Below are positions 43,810-51,753 of a DNA stretch of 64,000 nt, in pieces. The position numbers and the translations under genes are program-made. Position 1 is the stretch's first letter, and every line of letters begins with the position of its first letter. Source of the stretch: SIG603 sp964370115 (GTDB taxonomy: Bacteria > Bacillota > Clostridia > Oscillospirales > Acutalibacteraceae); contig CAYJIA010000003.1 of the NCBI GenBank assembly GCA_964370115.1, positions 1 through 64,000 of the forward strand, given 5' to 3'. Under the pieces are notes generated by a model. The model made no database searches and had not been told where the DNA came from. It saw only the letters and a list, made by a program, of their open reading frames with translations.

Positions 43810-45147
43810 TTATGATAAAAGTTCTAAACTGTTCATTATGTCGCTTACTCCTGGATAATTGGAGTGAAGCTGGCCTGCATATACCATTTCATCCTGAGTT
43901 TGAAGCAAGACTACATAGCTTTGTGCAAATTCGTCTTCAAACTCTTCCCACTCAGTAAGTGAAAAATAGTCTATCGAAAAAATCATGGTTTGATTATGTG
44001 CGCTGTCGTTGTGATAGAAATTAAGTTTATGTGGTACAGTGGTGTCTGCCGTGCAAAATACCTCAAAGGGGTGGTCTTGCGGCAAAGTTATAAAGTAGTT
44101 TCCGTCGGTATTAATTATAGTAGATAAAACAAGCGAGGTAGTGAGTGTCTGGCTGTCGAATTTCACCCAGTCTATATAGTAGCTGTAAGAGCTTAATTTG
44201 TCACTATCTTCATAAACGCTTTGTAGTGAGGAAACAGGAAACTCGATTATCCCGTCATTGTCTATGTCTCTTGATGTGTATGAAACGGTAGGAGGCCTGT
44301 AAAAATAATTTAGCTTACTTGCCTCTTCGGTGGCAAGAGAGTTTACCATGCTGCCGTTATCTATGGTTATAACCTGAGAAATCATGGAGTTGTCTGCCAT
44401 GGTTCCGTCTAAAATCAGCGCATTTTGGTCTGACGATATAGGCGAAAACAGGCTTTGACTGTATCTTGTGACAGAACTGCTAAGCTCTACGGAATACGCC
44501 TGATTTAGACTGTTGTTTTTTAGGGTGTATAGCTTTCCGACGGACTGCTTGTCTTTACCTTCTTGCTCTTGTGCCTCTGTGAAAATGGTGGCAAAAAACA
44601 GTTCGCTAACATTGTCGTCGTCAAAATCGGTAAGAGCGATTTCGTTGTAGTTTTCAGATAAAGGATATTCAAGGACTTTATTTGCAGAAAAGGTGAAAAT
44701 AGAAATTGTTGCCGTCATACTTTGAGGTGAACCCCAACCGACAATTACCTCTTCGCTTCCGTCGCCGTTCATGTCGGCAAAATAAACCCTGTCAACCTGT
44801 GTTGCAAGGTTTTGGAAAGTTTGAACAATTTCCCACTCCTCGCCGTTTTTTATCATAAATTTCAGATTTACACCGCCGTCGATATTTGTGGAAAACCCGA
44901 TAGAGTATTCTGTGGGAAAACTGCTTTGTTCCCTGATTATAATAGCAGAGCGATGGTCTCCGCTTTTTGGATAAACAAACGTAAGCTGTGCACTGTCTTG
45001 TTGCATGAGTGTATGGACAGCCTCGCTGTCGTCTTCGGCTTTTGGAGGAGACATTAAGGCGTTTGCATCAAAGTTTATTAGCGCCGTGCAAGAGCTTAGA
45101 GTTAAACAGCTTAAAATAGCTAAAAGCATTAATGAAATTTTCTTCAA
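43810..45147 (-). CDS. Lipoprotein with FG-GAP/VCBS-like repeats
   Basis: 445 residues. The lipobox is LSSC, after a hydrophobic signal (ISLMLLAILSCLT), so it should be anchored on the outer face of the membrane. At least three Ca-binding-like loops occur: YFADMNGDGSEEVIVGWG, LTDFDDDNVSELFFAT and DIDNDGIIEFPV, as in FG-GAP propellers. The start is TTG with AAAGGAG seven bases upstream. It is the first gene of the operon with the regulator and kinase, and could serve as an accessory sensor (inference). Not otherwise recognised. Confidence 0.75.
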   Translation of the reverse strand: MKKISLMLLAILSCLTLSSCTALINFDANALMSPPKAEDDSEAVHTLMQQDSAQLTFVYPKSGDHRSAIIIREQSSFPTEYSIGFSTNIDGGVNLKFMIKNGEEWEIVQTFQNLATQVDRVYFADMNGDGSEEVIVGWGSPQSMTATISIFTFSANKVLEYPLSENYNEIALTDFDDDNVSELFFATIFTEAQEQEGKDKQSVGKLYTLKNNSLNQAYSVELSSSVTRYSQSLFSPISSDQNALILDGTMADNSMISQVITIDNGSMVNSLATEEASKLNYFYRPPTVSYTSRDIDNDGIIEFPVSSLQSVYEDSDKLSSYSYYIDWVKFDSQTLTTSLVLSTIINTDGNYFITLPQDHPFEVFCTADTTVPHKLNFYHNDSAHNQTMIFSIDYFSLTEWEEFEDEFAQSYVVLLQTQDEMVYAGQLHSNYPGVSDIMNSLELLS

Positions 45148-45296
45148 AGTAATTCTCCTTTGAGAGTAGTTATATTTTTTAAAGTATACCATAAGATATA
45201 AAAAAAATCATTAAAAACTTTTTAACATATTTGAAAAATTGGAATTTTGTGTTATTATTCTTATATATGAAGATTTTAGGAGAGGAGGTTTTTATT

Positions 45297-46010
45297 ATGC
45301 CGAGATTTTTTGAGGAAAATTTAGCAGATAAAACACAGTATATAACAGGTGAAAACGCAAGGCATATAACTAAATCACTGCGAATGAAAGTGGGCGAGCA
45401 GCTTGTTTTGTGTGATAAACTAGGTTTTGAGGCAAACGCCACCATAACAAGCATAGAGCAAGACGGGCTTTATGTTGAAATACATGAGAAAAAACTAAGC
45501 GAGGTAGAGTCTAGCTGTAAAATAACTTTATACCAATGTTTGCCAAAAGGCGATAAGCTTGACCTAATTGTACAAAAGGCGACGGAGCTTGGCGTGTATG
45601 AAATAGTTTTAGTAGAGTCTAAAAACTGTGTGGCGAAAATATCTGACAAAAAAGATAAAAAACTTTTAAGGCTTCAAAAAATTGCACTAGAGGCTGCAAA
45701 GCAAAGTGGCAGGGCGTTTATCCCCATAGTAAACAGGGTGCAAAAATTTTCTGAGGCAGTAGAAAAAGCCGAGGGTTTAAAACTGTTTTGCTACGAGGGC
45801 AAGGCGGGAAAACTCAAAGAGACACTAAAAAAATGTGGAGACACAGTAAGTGTTTTTGTAGGACCCGAGGGCGGATTTGACATAAAAGAAGTGGAACTTG
45901 CAAAAGAGAAAGGCTTTGAGACAGTCACGCTTGGCAGGCGTATTTTAAGAACAGAAACCGCAGGTCTTGCGGCTATTTCGATTATCCAGTACGAAACGGA
46001 GAATATGTAG
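45297..46010 (+). CDS. rsmE: 16S rRNA (uracil(1498)-N3)-methyltransferase
   Basis: 237 residues. MPRFFEENL at the start and the SPOUT knot FVGPEGGFDIKEVELAKEKG, LGRRILRTETAGLAAI identify RsmE. GGAGAGGAGG precedes the ATG at 45297; the in-frame ATG at 45231 is rejected. The next gene starts directly after the stop. Confidence 0.95.
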   Translation: MPRFFEENLADKTQYITGENARHITKSLRMKVGEQLVLCDKLGFEANATITSIEQDGLYVEIHEKKLSEVESSCKITLYQCLPKGDKLDLIVQKATELGVYEIVLVESKNCVAKISDKKDKKLLRLQKIALEAAKQSGRAFIPIVNRVQKFSEAVEKAEGLKLFCYEGKAGKLKETLKKCGDTVSVFVGPEGGFDIKEVELAKEKGFETVTLGRRILRTETAGLAAISIIQYETENM

Positions 46011-46727
46011 ATGGGAAAGACTATTTTAATTACAGGCGCCTCGGGCGACATAGGCATAGGGCTTGTGAAAATCGCCTTAGAGAGCGACAGCATAGAAAAT
46101 GTAGTTTTGCAGTACAATAAAAATAAACCGGACATAAATACATTTAAAACCGACAAGAATATATTATGTATCGGGGCTGACCTAAAAGACGAAAAACAGG
46201 TTTTGGACATGTTTTTAAAAATTCACGAAAAGTTTTCATGTGTCGACATACTTGTAAACAACGCTGGAATATCGCAAATAAAGCTATTTGACACCATAGA
46301 TATATGTGAGTGGGATAATATGCTAAACACAAATTTGCGCTCGGCGTTTTTGTGTAGCAAGATGGCGGCAAAAGACATGATAAAAAACAAAGACGGAGTG
46401 ATAATAAATATTTCGTCTATTTGGGGACAAATTGGCGCCTCGTGCGAGGTTCATTACAGTGCGTCAAAAGGCGGAATGATTGCAATGACCAAGGCGCTTG
46501 CAAAAGAGCTTGCACCGTCTAATATTAGGGTGAACTCTATAAGCCCCGGCGCGATACAGGGCAAGATGAACGCCCATTTAAGTGACGAAGAAAAACAGGT
46601 GCTGTGCGATGAAATCCCACTTGGACGTTTTGGAGAGCCTAAAGAAGTTGCAAGGCTTGCAAGATTTTTATGGGAAGAAGGCACTTATATAACGGGACAG
46701 GACATAGGAATAAACGGCGGAAATTAG
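46011..46727 (+). CDS. SDR family oxidoreductase, possibly EF-P 5-aminopentanone reductase
   Basis: 238 residues. Rossmann TGASGDIG, NNAGIS, and the catalytic Ser (ISSIWGQIG), Tyr and Lys (HYSASKGG) are intact. The SSIWGQIGASCEVHYSASKG block and MNAHLSDEE...PLGRFG recall YmfI, which reduces the 5-aminopentanonyl group on EF-P; FabG or another reductase is possible. The ATG abuts the rsmE stop. Its own TAG stop forms the first base of the inverted-repeat element that follows. Confidence 0.78.
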   Translation: MGKTILITGASGDIGIGLVKIALESDSIENVVLQYNKNKPDINTFKTDKNILCIGADLKDEKQVLDMFLKIHEKFSCVDILVNNAGISQIKLFDTIDICEWDNMLNTNLRSAFLCSKMAAKDMIKNKDGVIINISSIWGQIGASCEVHYSASKGGMIAMTKALAKELAPSNIRVNSISPGAIQGKMNAHLSDEEKQVLCDEIPLGRFGEPKEVARLARFLWEEGTYITGQDIGINGGN

Positions 46728-46999
46728 CCGAACTCATATAAACCAAACCCGTTTTCTGACAAATGGGTAGGCTTTCTATCTTCGTCAAAGCCTTTTGTAA
46801 GGCGAAAGCATTACCGCAAGGCTTTTCCTTGCTATAAAACCCACCCATTTGCCAGAAAATCCTTAGACCTAAAAACGTCCAAATTGTGCCTATAGCAAGG
46901 CAGACGATGAAGTAATACTGGCGTATTGCAAAGAGGATAACGCAGCTAGAGGTGCAATTTGGGCGTTTTTAGGCGTGGTTCGGTTTATATGAGCTCGGC
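46727..46999. repeat. 273-bp nested inverted-repeat element (three-way-junction layout)
   Basis: Terminal inverted repeats of 23 bp (46727-46749 / 46977-46999, two mismatches) enclose two further inverted repeats: 46751-46771 / 46840-46860, and 46868-46890 / 46951-46973 (1-3 mismatches each). Almost no unpaired bases remain at the junction. CCTTGCTATA (46827-46836) in the first loop is the exact complement of TATAGCAAGG (46891-46900) in the second, and also overlaps a local GCAAGG/CCTTGC hairpin, so alternative folds are possible. No coding capacity or clear target duplication. It could be a MITE-like element or a structured RNA. Confidence 0.8.
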
Positions 47000-47017
47000 T
47001 CAAGAAAGGACAAGGTT

Positions 47018-48493
47018 ATGATTATTTTTAAAGACAAAATCGAAAAGGCGCAAAAAGAGGACGTAAAACAAAAGACTAAGGCAATGCAAAAAGAGCTGTA
47101 TAAACTGCAACAACCGCTAAAAGATGCAGGTATTCCTGTTATGGTGGTTGTCGAAGGATTTGCGGCGTCGGGCAAAGGCGAAATTATCGGAGAAATTATA
47201 AGCGAACTTGACCCTAGAGGCTATAAAGTGCATGTGAAACCCGGAATTAAGGCAGAGGACAAGAGATATCCGTTTATGAAAGCTTCTTGGGAAAGACTGC
47301 CCAAAAAAGGTGACATGGCAATATTTAATCATAGTTGGTATTACAAGGCGTTTATAAACTGCGAGGGAAAAAACGTAAAGAAATCTATAATAAATAGGAT
47401 AAACAACTTTGAAAGAATGTTAAAAGATGACGGCTATTTAATCATAAAAATTTTCCTAGACATAGACAAAAAAGAGCAAAAAGTAAGAATAGAGAAACTA
47501 TTGCAAAATGAGTCGACGGCATGGAGAGTGTCGGAAAGCGACATAAGCTTTGGCCAAAATTTTGACACGAAAAGCGAAATAATAAATAGGCTAATGGTCA
47601 AAACTTCTGCTCAAAATATCGAGTGGTACAAAGTAGATGCAAGCGAAAGTTTTTCTGCAAACTATAATGTACTAAAAATAATTACCGATAAAATAAAAAC
47701 TGCAATAAAAGAAAACGAGAAATCTAAAGTGTCAAAAACTCAGATTGAAAAAGAGTTTGACACCATACCTATGAAAAAACTGGGTGAGATTGACCCTGAT
47801 ATTAAAATAAGCGACGAAGACTATAAAAGAGAGCTTAAAGAACAAAAAGTAGAGCTTAAAAGGCTTCACGGCCTGCTTTATAAAAAACAAATTCCCGTCA
47901 TACTTGCTTTTGAGGGATGGGATGCCGCGGGAAAAGGCGGTGCTATTAGAAGGCTTTCGTGGGCGCTTGACCCAAGAGGTTTTGAGGTTATCCCGATAGC
48001 CGCGCCGACCTCGGAAGAAATAAACAGGCATTATCTATGGCGCTTTTACAACCACATACCAAAAGATGGACATATAGCAATATTTGACAGGACATGGTAT
48101 GGCAGGGTGATGGTAGAGCGCATAGAGGGCTTCACCCCTGAAAAACGTTGGAAAAAAGCATACGACGAAATAAACGAGTTTGAGGCGTCGCTTACAAAAT
48201 GGGGAGCAGTGGTTATAAAATTCTTTATACACATAGATAAAGACGAACAGCTAAAAAGGTTTAAAGACAGACAAGAAAATCCAGAAAAGCAGTATAAAAT
48301 AACAGATGAGGACTGGCGTAACAGAGAAAAATGGGACGCATACGAAGGTGCCATAGACGAAATGATAGAAAAAACCTCTACAAAATACGCACCGTGGGTA
48401 ATAGTAGAGGGAAACGATAAAAAATATGCAAGAATTAAAATCTTGAAAACTGTAAGGGAAGCGCTTGAAGAATTAATAATTAATAATGAATAA
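47018..48493 (+). CDS. Two-domain PPK2, polyphosphate:AMP phosphotransferase-like
   Basis: 491 residues made of two fused PPK2 domains. The C-terminal domain has intact Walker A (FEGWDAAGKGG) and Walker B/lid (AIFDRTWYGRVMVERIEG). The N-terminal domain keeps GFAASGKGE but has IFNHSWYYKAF, losing the Asp and Arg, so it is probably structural. Two-domain PPK2 proteins phosphorylate AMP to ADP with polyphosphate. No ppk1 or ppx gene is nearby. It starts 18 bp after the inverted-repeat element, which may therefore lie in its leader. Confidence 0.9.
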   Translation: MIIFKDKIEKAQKEDVKQKTKAMQKELYKLQQPLKDAGIPVMVVVEGFAASGKGEIIGEIISELDPRGYKVHVKPGIKAEDKRYPFMKASWERLPKKGDMAIFNHSWYYKAFINCEGKNVKKSIINRINNFERMLKDDGYLIIKIFLDIDKKEQKVRIEKLLQNESTAWRVSESDISFGQNFDTKSEIINRLMVKTSAQNIEWYKVDASESFSANYNVLKIITDKIKTAIKENEKSKVSKTQIEKEFDTIPMKKLGEIDPDIKISDEDYKRELKEQKVELKRLHGLLYKKQIPVILAFEGWDAAGKGGAIRRLSWALDPRGFEVIPIAAPTSEEINRHYLWRFYNHIPKDGHIAIFDRTWYGRVMVERIEGFTPEKRWKKAYDEINEFEASLTKWGAVVIKFFIHIDKDEQLKRFKDRQENPEKQYKITDEDWRNREKWDAYEGAIDEMIEKTSTKYAPWVIVEGNDKKYARIKILKTVREALEELIINNE

Positions 48494-48595
48494 TTAATAA
48501 TTGAGGTTCACGCTTTCAGCGTGGTATGATTATAAAAATGCGTAGCATTGCACGACACTTAATAATTATTATCTATTAATTATTAATTCTCGGCT
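48471..48595. repeat. TA-rich dispersed repeat with GCnnnnnGC core, copy 2 (inverted)
   Basis: Reverse-orientation copy of the 4335-4437 element: GGTTCACGC...GCGTGGTATGATTATAAAAATG and CGTAGCATT between TA-rich arms (TTAATAATTAATAATGAATA; TTATTATCTATTAATTATTA). It overlaps the last codons of the PPK2 gene. Confidence 0.75.
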
Positions 48596-48673
48596 CTGCC
48601 GAATGAATATTCCGACAAATTTTACAAATGATACAAAAGACACACAAAAATGTATTTGGAGGAAATATTTATT

Positions 48674-49204
48674 ATGAAGGCTACGGGAATTGTTAGGCGC
48701 ATAGATGACTTGGGAAGAATTGTCATTCCTAAGGAGATAAGGCGTACCTTTAAAATTCAAGAAGGCAGTCCGCTTGAAATATTCACAGATAACGACGGCA
48801 ATGTTATATTTAGAAAATATTCACCCATAGGCGAGATGGTGAGTCTTGCGCAGATGTACGCACAAACCCTTTACAACATACTTGGAAGAAGTTGTGTGGT
48901 GTGCGACACCGACAGGGTTATAGCGGTAAGCGGAAGCGCAAAAAAGGAGCTTATGGACAGGGCAATAACAGATGCGCTGAGAAAGAAAATTCTTGATAGA
49001 AAAACAATAATGGAAAACGAGAATGTGCCAATAGTAAAAGACAGCGAGAAAACCGCGGATGTCATTTGCACGGTTGTATCTTCATTTGACCCCATGGGCG
49101 CCATAATGCTTGTGGGCGGTGAAAAGGAAAAAGGAGACCTAAAGTTAACATCGGGCGAGCTTGCAAGGGTGGCGGCGGCGCTGCTTGGAAGACAAACGGA
49201 ATGA
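48674..49204 (+). CDS. spoVT: Stage V sporulation protein T
   Basis: 176 residues. An AbrB-type swapped-hairpin DNA-binding domain (GIVRRIDDLGRIVIPKEIRR) is followed by a GAF-like domain (SLAQMYAQTLYNILGRS). SpoVT tunes forespore sigma-G genes. The ATG at 48674 follows TTGGAGGAAA; the in-frame ATG at 48650 overlaps that site. With ricT it points to a spore-former. Confidence 0.95.
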   Translation: MKATGIVRRIDDLGRIVIPKEIRRTFKIQEGSPLEIFTDNDGNVIFRKYSPIGEMVSLAQMYAQTLYNILGRSCVVCDTDRVIAVSGSAKKELMDRAITDALRKKILDRKTIMENENVPIVKDSEKTADVICTVVSSFDPMGAIMLVGGEKEKGDLKLTSGELARVAAALLGRQTE

Positions 49205-49249
49205 TATGAAATACGCTGTAGGCGTGTACAGCACTTATTGCTTCAAATT

Positions 49250-49274
49250 GTAGGGCGAGGGCTCTGCTCTTGCC
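49250..49274. repeat. GTAGGG-type palindromic repeat, copy 3
   Basis: GTAGGGCGAGGGCTCTGCTC followed by TTGCC, one base different from the copies at 4080 and 7100. It lies between spoVT and the rimP promoter. Confidence 0.8.
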
Positions 49275-49312
49275 AAGATTTCCACAAGCGATTACCAGCC
49301 AACAAAAAAAGC

Positions 49313-49394
49313 TTGCAAATTTTAATTGTTTGTGGTACAATAACGACAGTAAATATTATGGATTGACGAAAGAGTGGGGAGACCCGCTCTTTCG
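49313..49394 (+). promoter_or_regulatory. Promoter and leader hairpin of the rimP-nusA operon
   Basis: TTGCAA (49313-49318), 17 bp, TACAAT (49336-49341). The leader holds a strong hairpin, CGAAAGAGTGGG-GAGA-CCCGCTCTTTCG (12 pairs, one G-T), 23 bp before the rimP start and without a T-tract. NusA autoregulates this operon in other bacteria; the hairpin could take part. Confidence 0.75.
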
Positions 49395-49417
49395 TTACTG
49401 TTATAGGGAGAAAAATT

Positions 49418-49915
49418 ATGGATAAAGAGAAAAATAAACCCGTAAAGAAAAAAGGAAATACCGCAGGACTTGTGTGGGATATTGCTAAACCTTTTGCAGA
49501 TGAACTAGGTCTTATACTTTGGGATGTCGCATATGTAAAAGAAGGTGCAGACTGGTATTTGAGGGTGTTTATCGACAAAGAGGGCGGAATACACATAGAC
49601 GACTGTGTGAATATGACGCATAAACTAAACCCAGTACTAGACAAAGAAGATCCCATAGGCGGAGAATATATACTCGAAGTTAGCTCTCCCGGAATAAACC
49701 GTAAGCTTGTAAAAAAAGAGCATTTCGATGCATTTATCGACACTCCGGTAGCGGTAAAACTAATAAGGCCTGCCGAAAACGGCAAAAGAGAGTTTGAGGG
49801 TGTGCTTATAAGCGTACAGGACAGCGGCGATTTCGACCTTATGATAGACGAAGAAACTTATGTGACATTTACAAAAAAAGAATGTGTAAGTGTTACTGTA
49901 ATAGATAATATATAA
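49418..49915 (+). CDS. rimP: Ribosome maturation factor RimP
   Basis: 165 residues. LILWDVAYVKEGADWYLRVF, GIHIDDCVNMTHKLNPVLD and YILEVSSPGINRKL are RimP signatures; it aids 30S assembly. First gene of the canonical nusA operon. AGGGAGAAAA precedes the ATG. Confidence 0.96.
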   Translation: MDKEKNKPVKKKGNTAGLVWDIAKPFADELGLILWDVAYVKEGADWYLRVFIDKEGGIHIDDCVNMTHKLNPVLDKEDPIGGEYILEVSSPGINRKLVKKEHFDAFIDTPVAVKLIRPAENGKREFEGVLISVQDSGDFDLMIDEETYVTFTKKECVSVTVIDNI

Positions 49916-49949
49916 TTTAGACAATAATTAGTAACGAAAGGTGAAGATC

Positions 49950-50996
49950 ATGAACAAAGATTTTTTTCTAGCACTTTCTCTTTTAGAAAAAGAAAAAGGA
50001 ATACCTACAGATTTTATGCTTGATAGAATTACAAAGGCAATTGTAACAGCATGTAAAAACAATTACGGAAACGAAGAGGTTGAGATAGAGCTCAATCCAG
50101 AGAAAAATAAGTTTGAAGTATATCTAAAAAAAGAGGTTGTTGAAGAAGTATTCGACCCTAACATTGAAATTTATTTAGAGAATGCAAAAAAAGTAAGCAA
50201 AAAAGCGCAAATAGGCGATTTTGTTAACATTAAACTGGACACAAAACAATTTGGTAGGGTTGCGGCTCAGACTGCACGAAACATCATAAGACAAGGCATC
50301 AGAGACAGCGAAAGAGGTCAAATGATGCAAGAGTTCCAAAGTAAAAACCAAGAGATAGTAACAGGACTAGTAGAGAGAATTGACCCAAGAACAGGCGCGA
50401 TTTCTCTAAGAATAGGCAAGGCTGAAACTGTTCTTCCAAAAAATGAGCAAGTTGGAACCGACAATGTAAAAGAAGGCGACTACATCCAAGTTTATGTAGT
50501 AGACGTAAAAGACACAGAAAAAGGGCCAAAGGCTATTATCTCTCGTACTCACCCAGATTTAGTAAAAAGATTGTTTGAAAAAGAAGTTCCTGAAATTTTT
50601 GACGGCGTAGTAGAGATTAAATCGGTGTCAAGAGAAGCAGGCTCTAGAACAAAACTAGCAGTTTTAAGCCATAATCCAGAAGTAGACGCAGTTGGCGCTT
50701 GTATCGGTAACAGAGGTGCAAGGGTTTCTGGCATAGTAGATGAGCTAGGCGGAGAGAAAATTGACATAGTTGAATATAGTGAAGATGTAGAGAAATTTAT
50801 TTCGGCGGCACTTTCACCTGCAAGTGTTGTGGCGGTTGAGATAGAAGATGCCGAAGGCAGAGCGTGTAAAGTAACAGTGCCAGACGCACAACTTTCTCTT
50901 GCGATAGGCAACAAAGGACAAAACGCAAGACTAGCAGCAAAACTGACTGGCTGGAGAATAGACATAAGACCAGAAAGCGGATTTTTCGGAGAATGA
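49950..50996 (+). CDS. nusA: Transcription termination/antitermination factor NusA
   Basis: 348 residues: N-terminal polymerase-binding domain (1-125), S1 domain (around 135-200), then two KH domains (AVGACIGNRGARVSGIVDEL; LAIGNKGQNARLAAKLTGW). It has the short Gram-positive form without C-terminal acidic repeats. The ATG at 49950 has AAAGGTGA upstream; a GTG at 49941 overlaps that site. Confidence 0.97.
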   Translation: MNKDFFLALSLLEKEKGIPTDFMLDRITKAIVTACKNNYGNEEVEIELNPEKNKFEVYLKKEVVEEVFDPNIEIYLENAKKVSKKAQIGDFVNIKLDTKQFGRVAAQTARNIIRQGIRDSERGQMMQEFQSKNQEIVTGLVERIDPRTGAISLRIGKAETVLPKNEQVGTDNVKEGDYIQVYVVDVKDTEKGPKAIISRTHPDLVKRLFEKEVPEIFDGVVEIKSVSREAGSRTKLAVLSHNPEVDAVGACIGNRGARVSGIVDELGGEKIDIVEYSEDVEKFISAALSPASVVAVEIEDAEGRACKVTVPDAQLSLAIGNKGQNARLAAKLTGWRIDIRPESGFFGE

Positions 50997-51000
50997 CATA

Positions 51001-51097
51001 ATAATTGAGAATTGAGAATTTAAGATTGAGAATTTAATAATAACACGCCAAAGGCGTGAACCTTAATTCTCCATTATACATTATCAATTCTAAATTT
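51001..51097. repeat. TA-rich dispersed repeat with GCCAAAGGC core, copy 3
   Basis: AACACGCCAAAGGCGTGAAC and CTTAATT match copy 1 exactly, between arms rich in TTGAGAATT and AATTCT. It separates nusA from rnpM inside the operon. Confidence 0.78.
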
Positions 51098-51113
51098 AAA
51101 AAGGAGGGTACTT

Positions 51114-51407
51114 GTGAAGCAGAAGAAAATACCTCTTAGAATGTGCACGGGTTGTACACAGATGAAACCTAAAAATGAACTTATAAGAGTGGTAAAGAGC
51201 CCTGAAAAAGAGGACGAGGACGGGCAGATTGTAAAAAGCGAGATAAGTCTTGATTTTACAGGTAAAAAAGCCGGACGCGGGGCATATATCTGCAACAGTT
51301 TAGAGTGCCTTAAAAAAGCCAGAAAGGCAAGACGGTTTGAAAAGTCGTTTTCGTGCAAAATTCCCGACGAGGTTTACGATGAAATGGAGGCTAAAGTTAG
51401 TGGATAA
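51114..51407 (+). CDS. rnpM: YlxR family RNase P modulator
   Basis: 97 residues. PLRMCTGCTQMKPKNELIRV and the GRGAYIC block define the YlxR fold; the Bacillus protein binds RNase P RNA and is now called RnpM. The start is GTG after AAGGAGGG. It overlaps ylxQ by 8 bp. Confidence 0.94.
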   Translation: MKQKKIPLRMCTGCTQMKPKNELIRVVKSPEKEDEDGQIVKSEISLDFTGKKAGRGAYICNSLECLKKARKARRFEKSFSCKIPDEVYDEMEAKVSG

Positions 51408-51702
51408 AGCAATAGGAACTTTAGGCCTTGCGAGAAAATCGGGCAATTTAATTTTAGGATTTGACGCGGTTAAAGAGAGTATGAAAAACGAAAAATCACA
51501 GGGAGTTATAATAGCCTGTGACTTATCGGAGAAGACAGAAAAAAACATTGTATTTGAAGCAAAAAAATATGGTGTAAAAATTTTTAAAAGCAATTACACA
51601 ATGGAAGAGCTAAGTCAAAACTTTTCAAAAAAAGTCGGAATTTTTTCTATAGAGAGCAAGGGTTTGTTTTTAAACTTTTGCAAAAACAGTATTAATACGT
51701 GA
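51400..51702 (+). CDS. ylxQ: L7Ae/L30e-family ribosomal-like protein YlxQ
   Basis: 100 residues. IGTLGLARKSGNLILGFDAV and VIIACDLSEKTEKNI are typical of YlxQ, a K-turn-binding-fold protein of unclear role. The GTG at 51400 is chosen because GGAGG ends 9 bases upstream, inside rnpM; an ATG at 51379 lacks a site. Confidence 0.92.
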   Translation: MDKAIGTLGLARKSGNLILGFDAVKESMKNEKSQGVIIACDLSEKTEKNIVFEAKKYGVKIFKSNYTMEELSQNFSKKVGIFSIESKGLFLNFCKNSINT

Positions 51703-51753
51703 TTATATTTTAAGAAAGGGAATTATTGAGGCACAATAATTTAGGTGACATAC

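Noticed and set aside
48602..48640. Possible sigma-G promoter upstream of spoVT
   Set aside because: GAATA and GATACAA are present but the spacing is 20 bp rather than about 17-18, and the -10 is weak.
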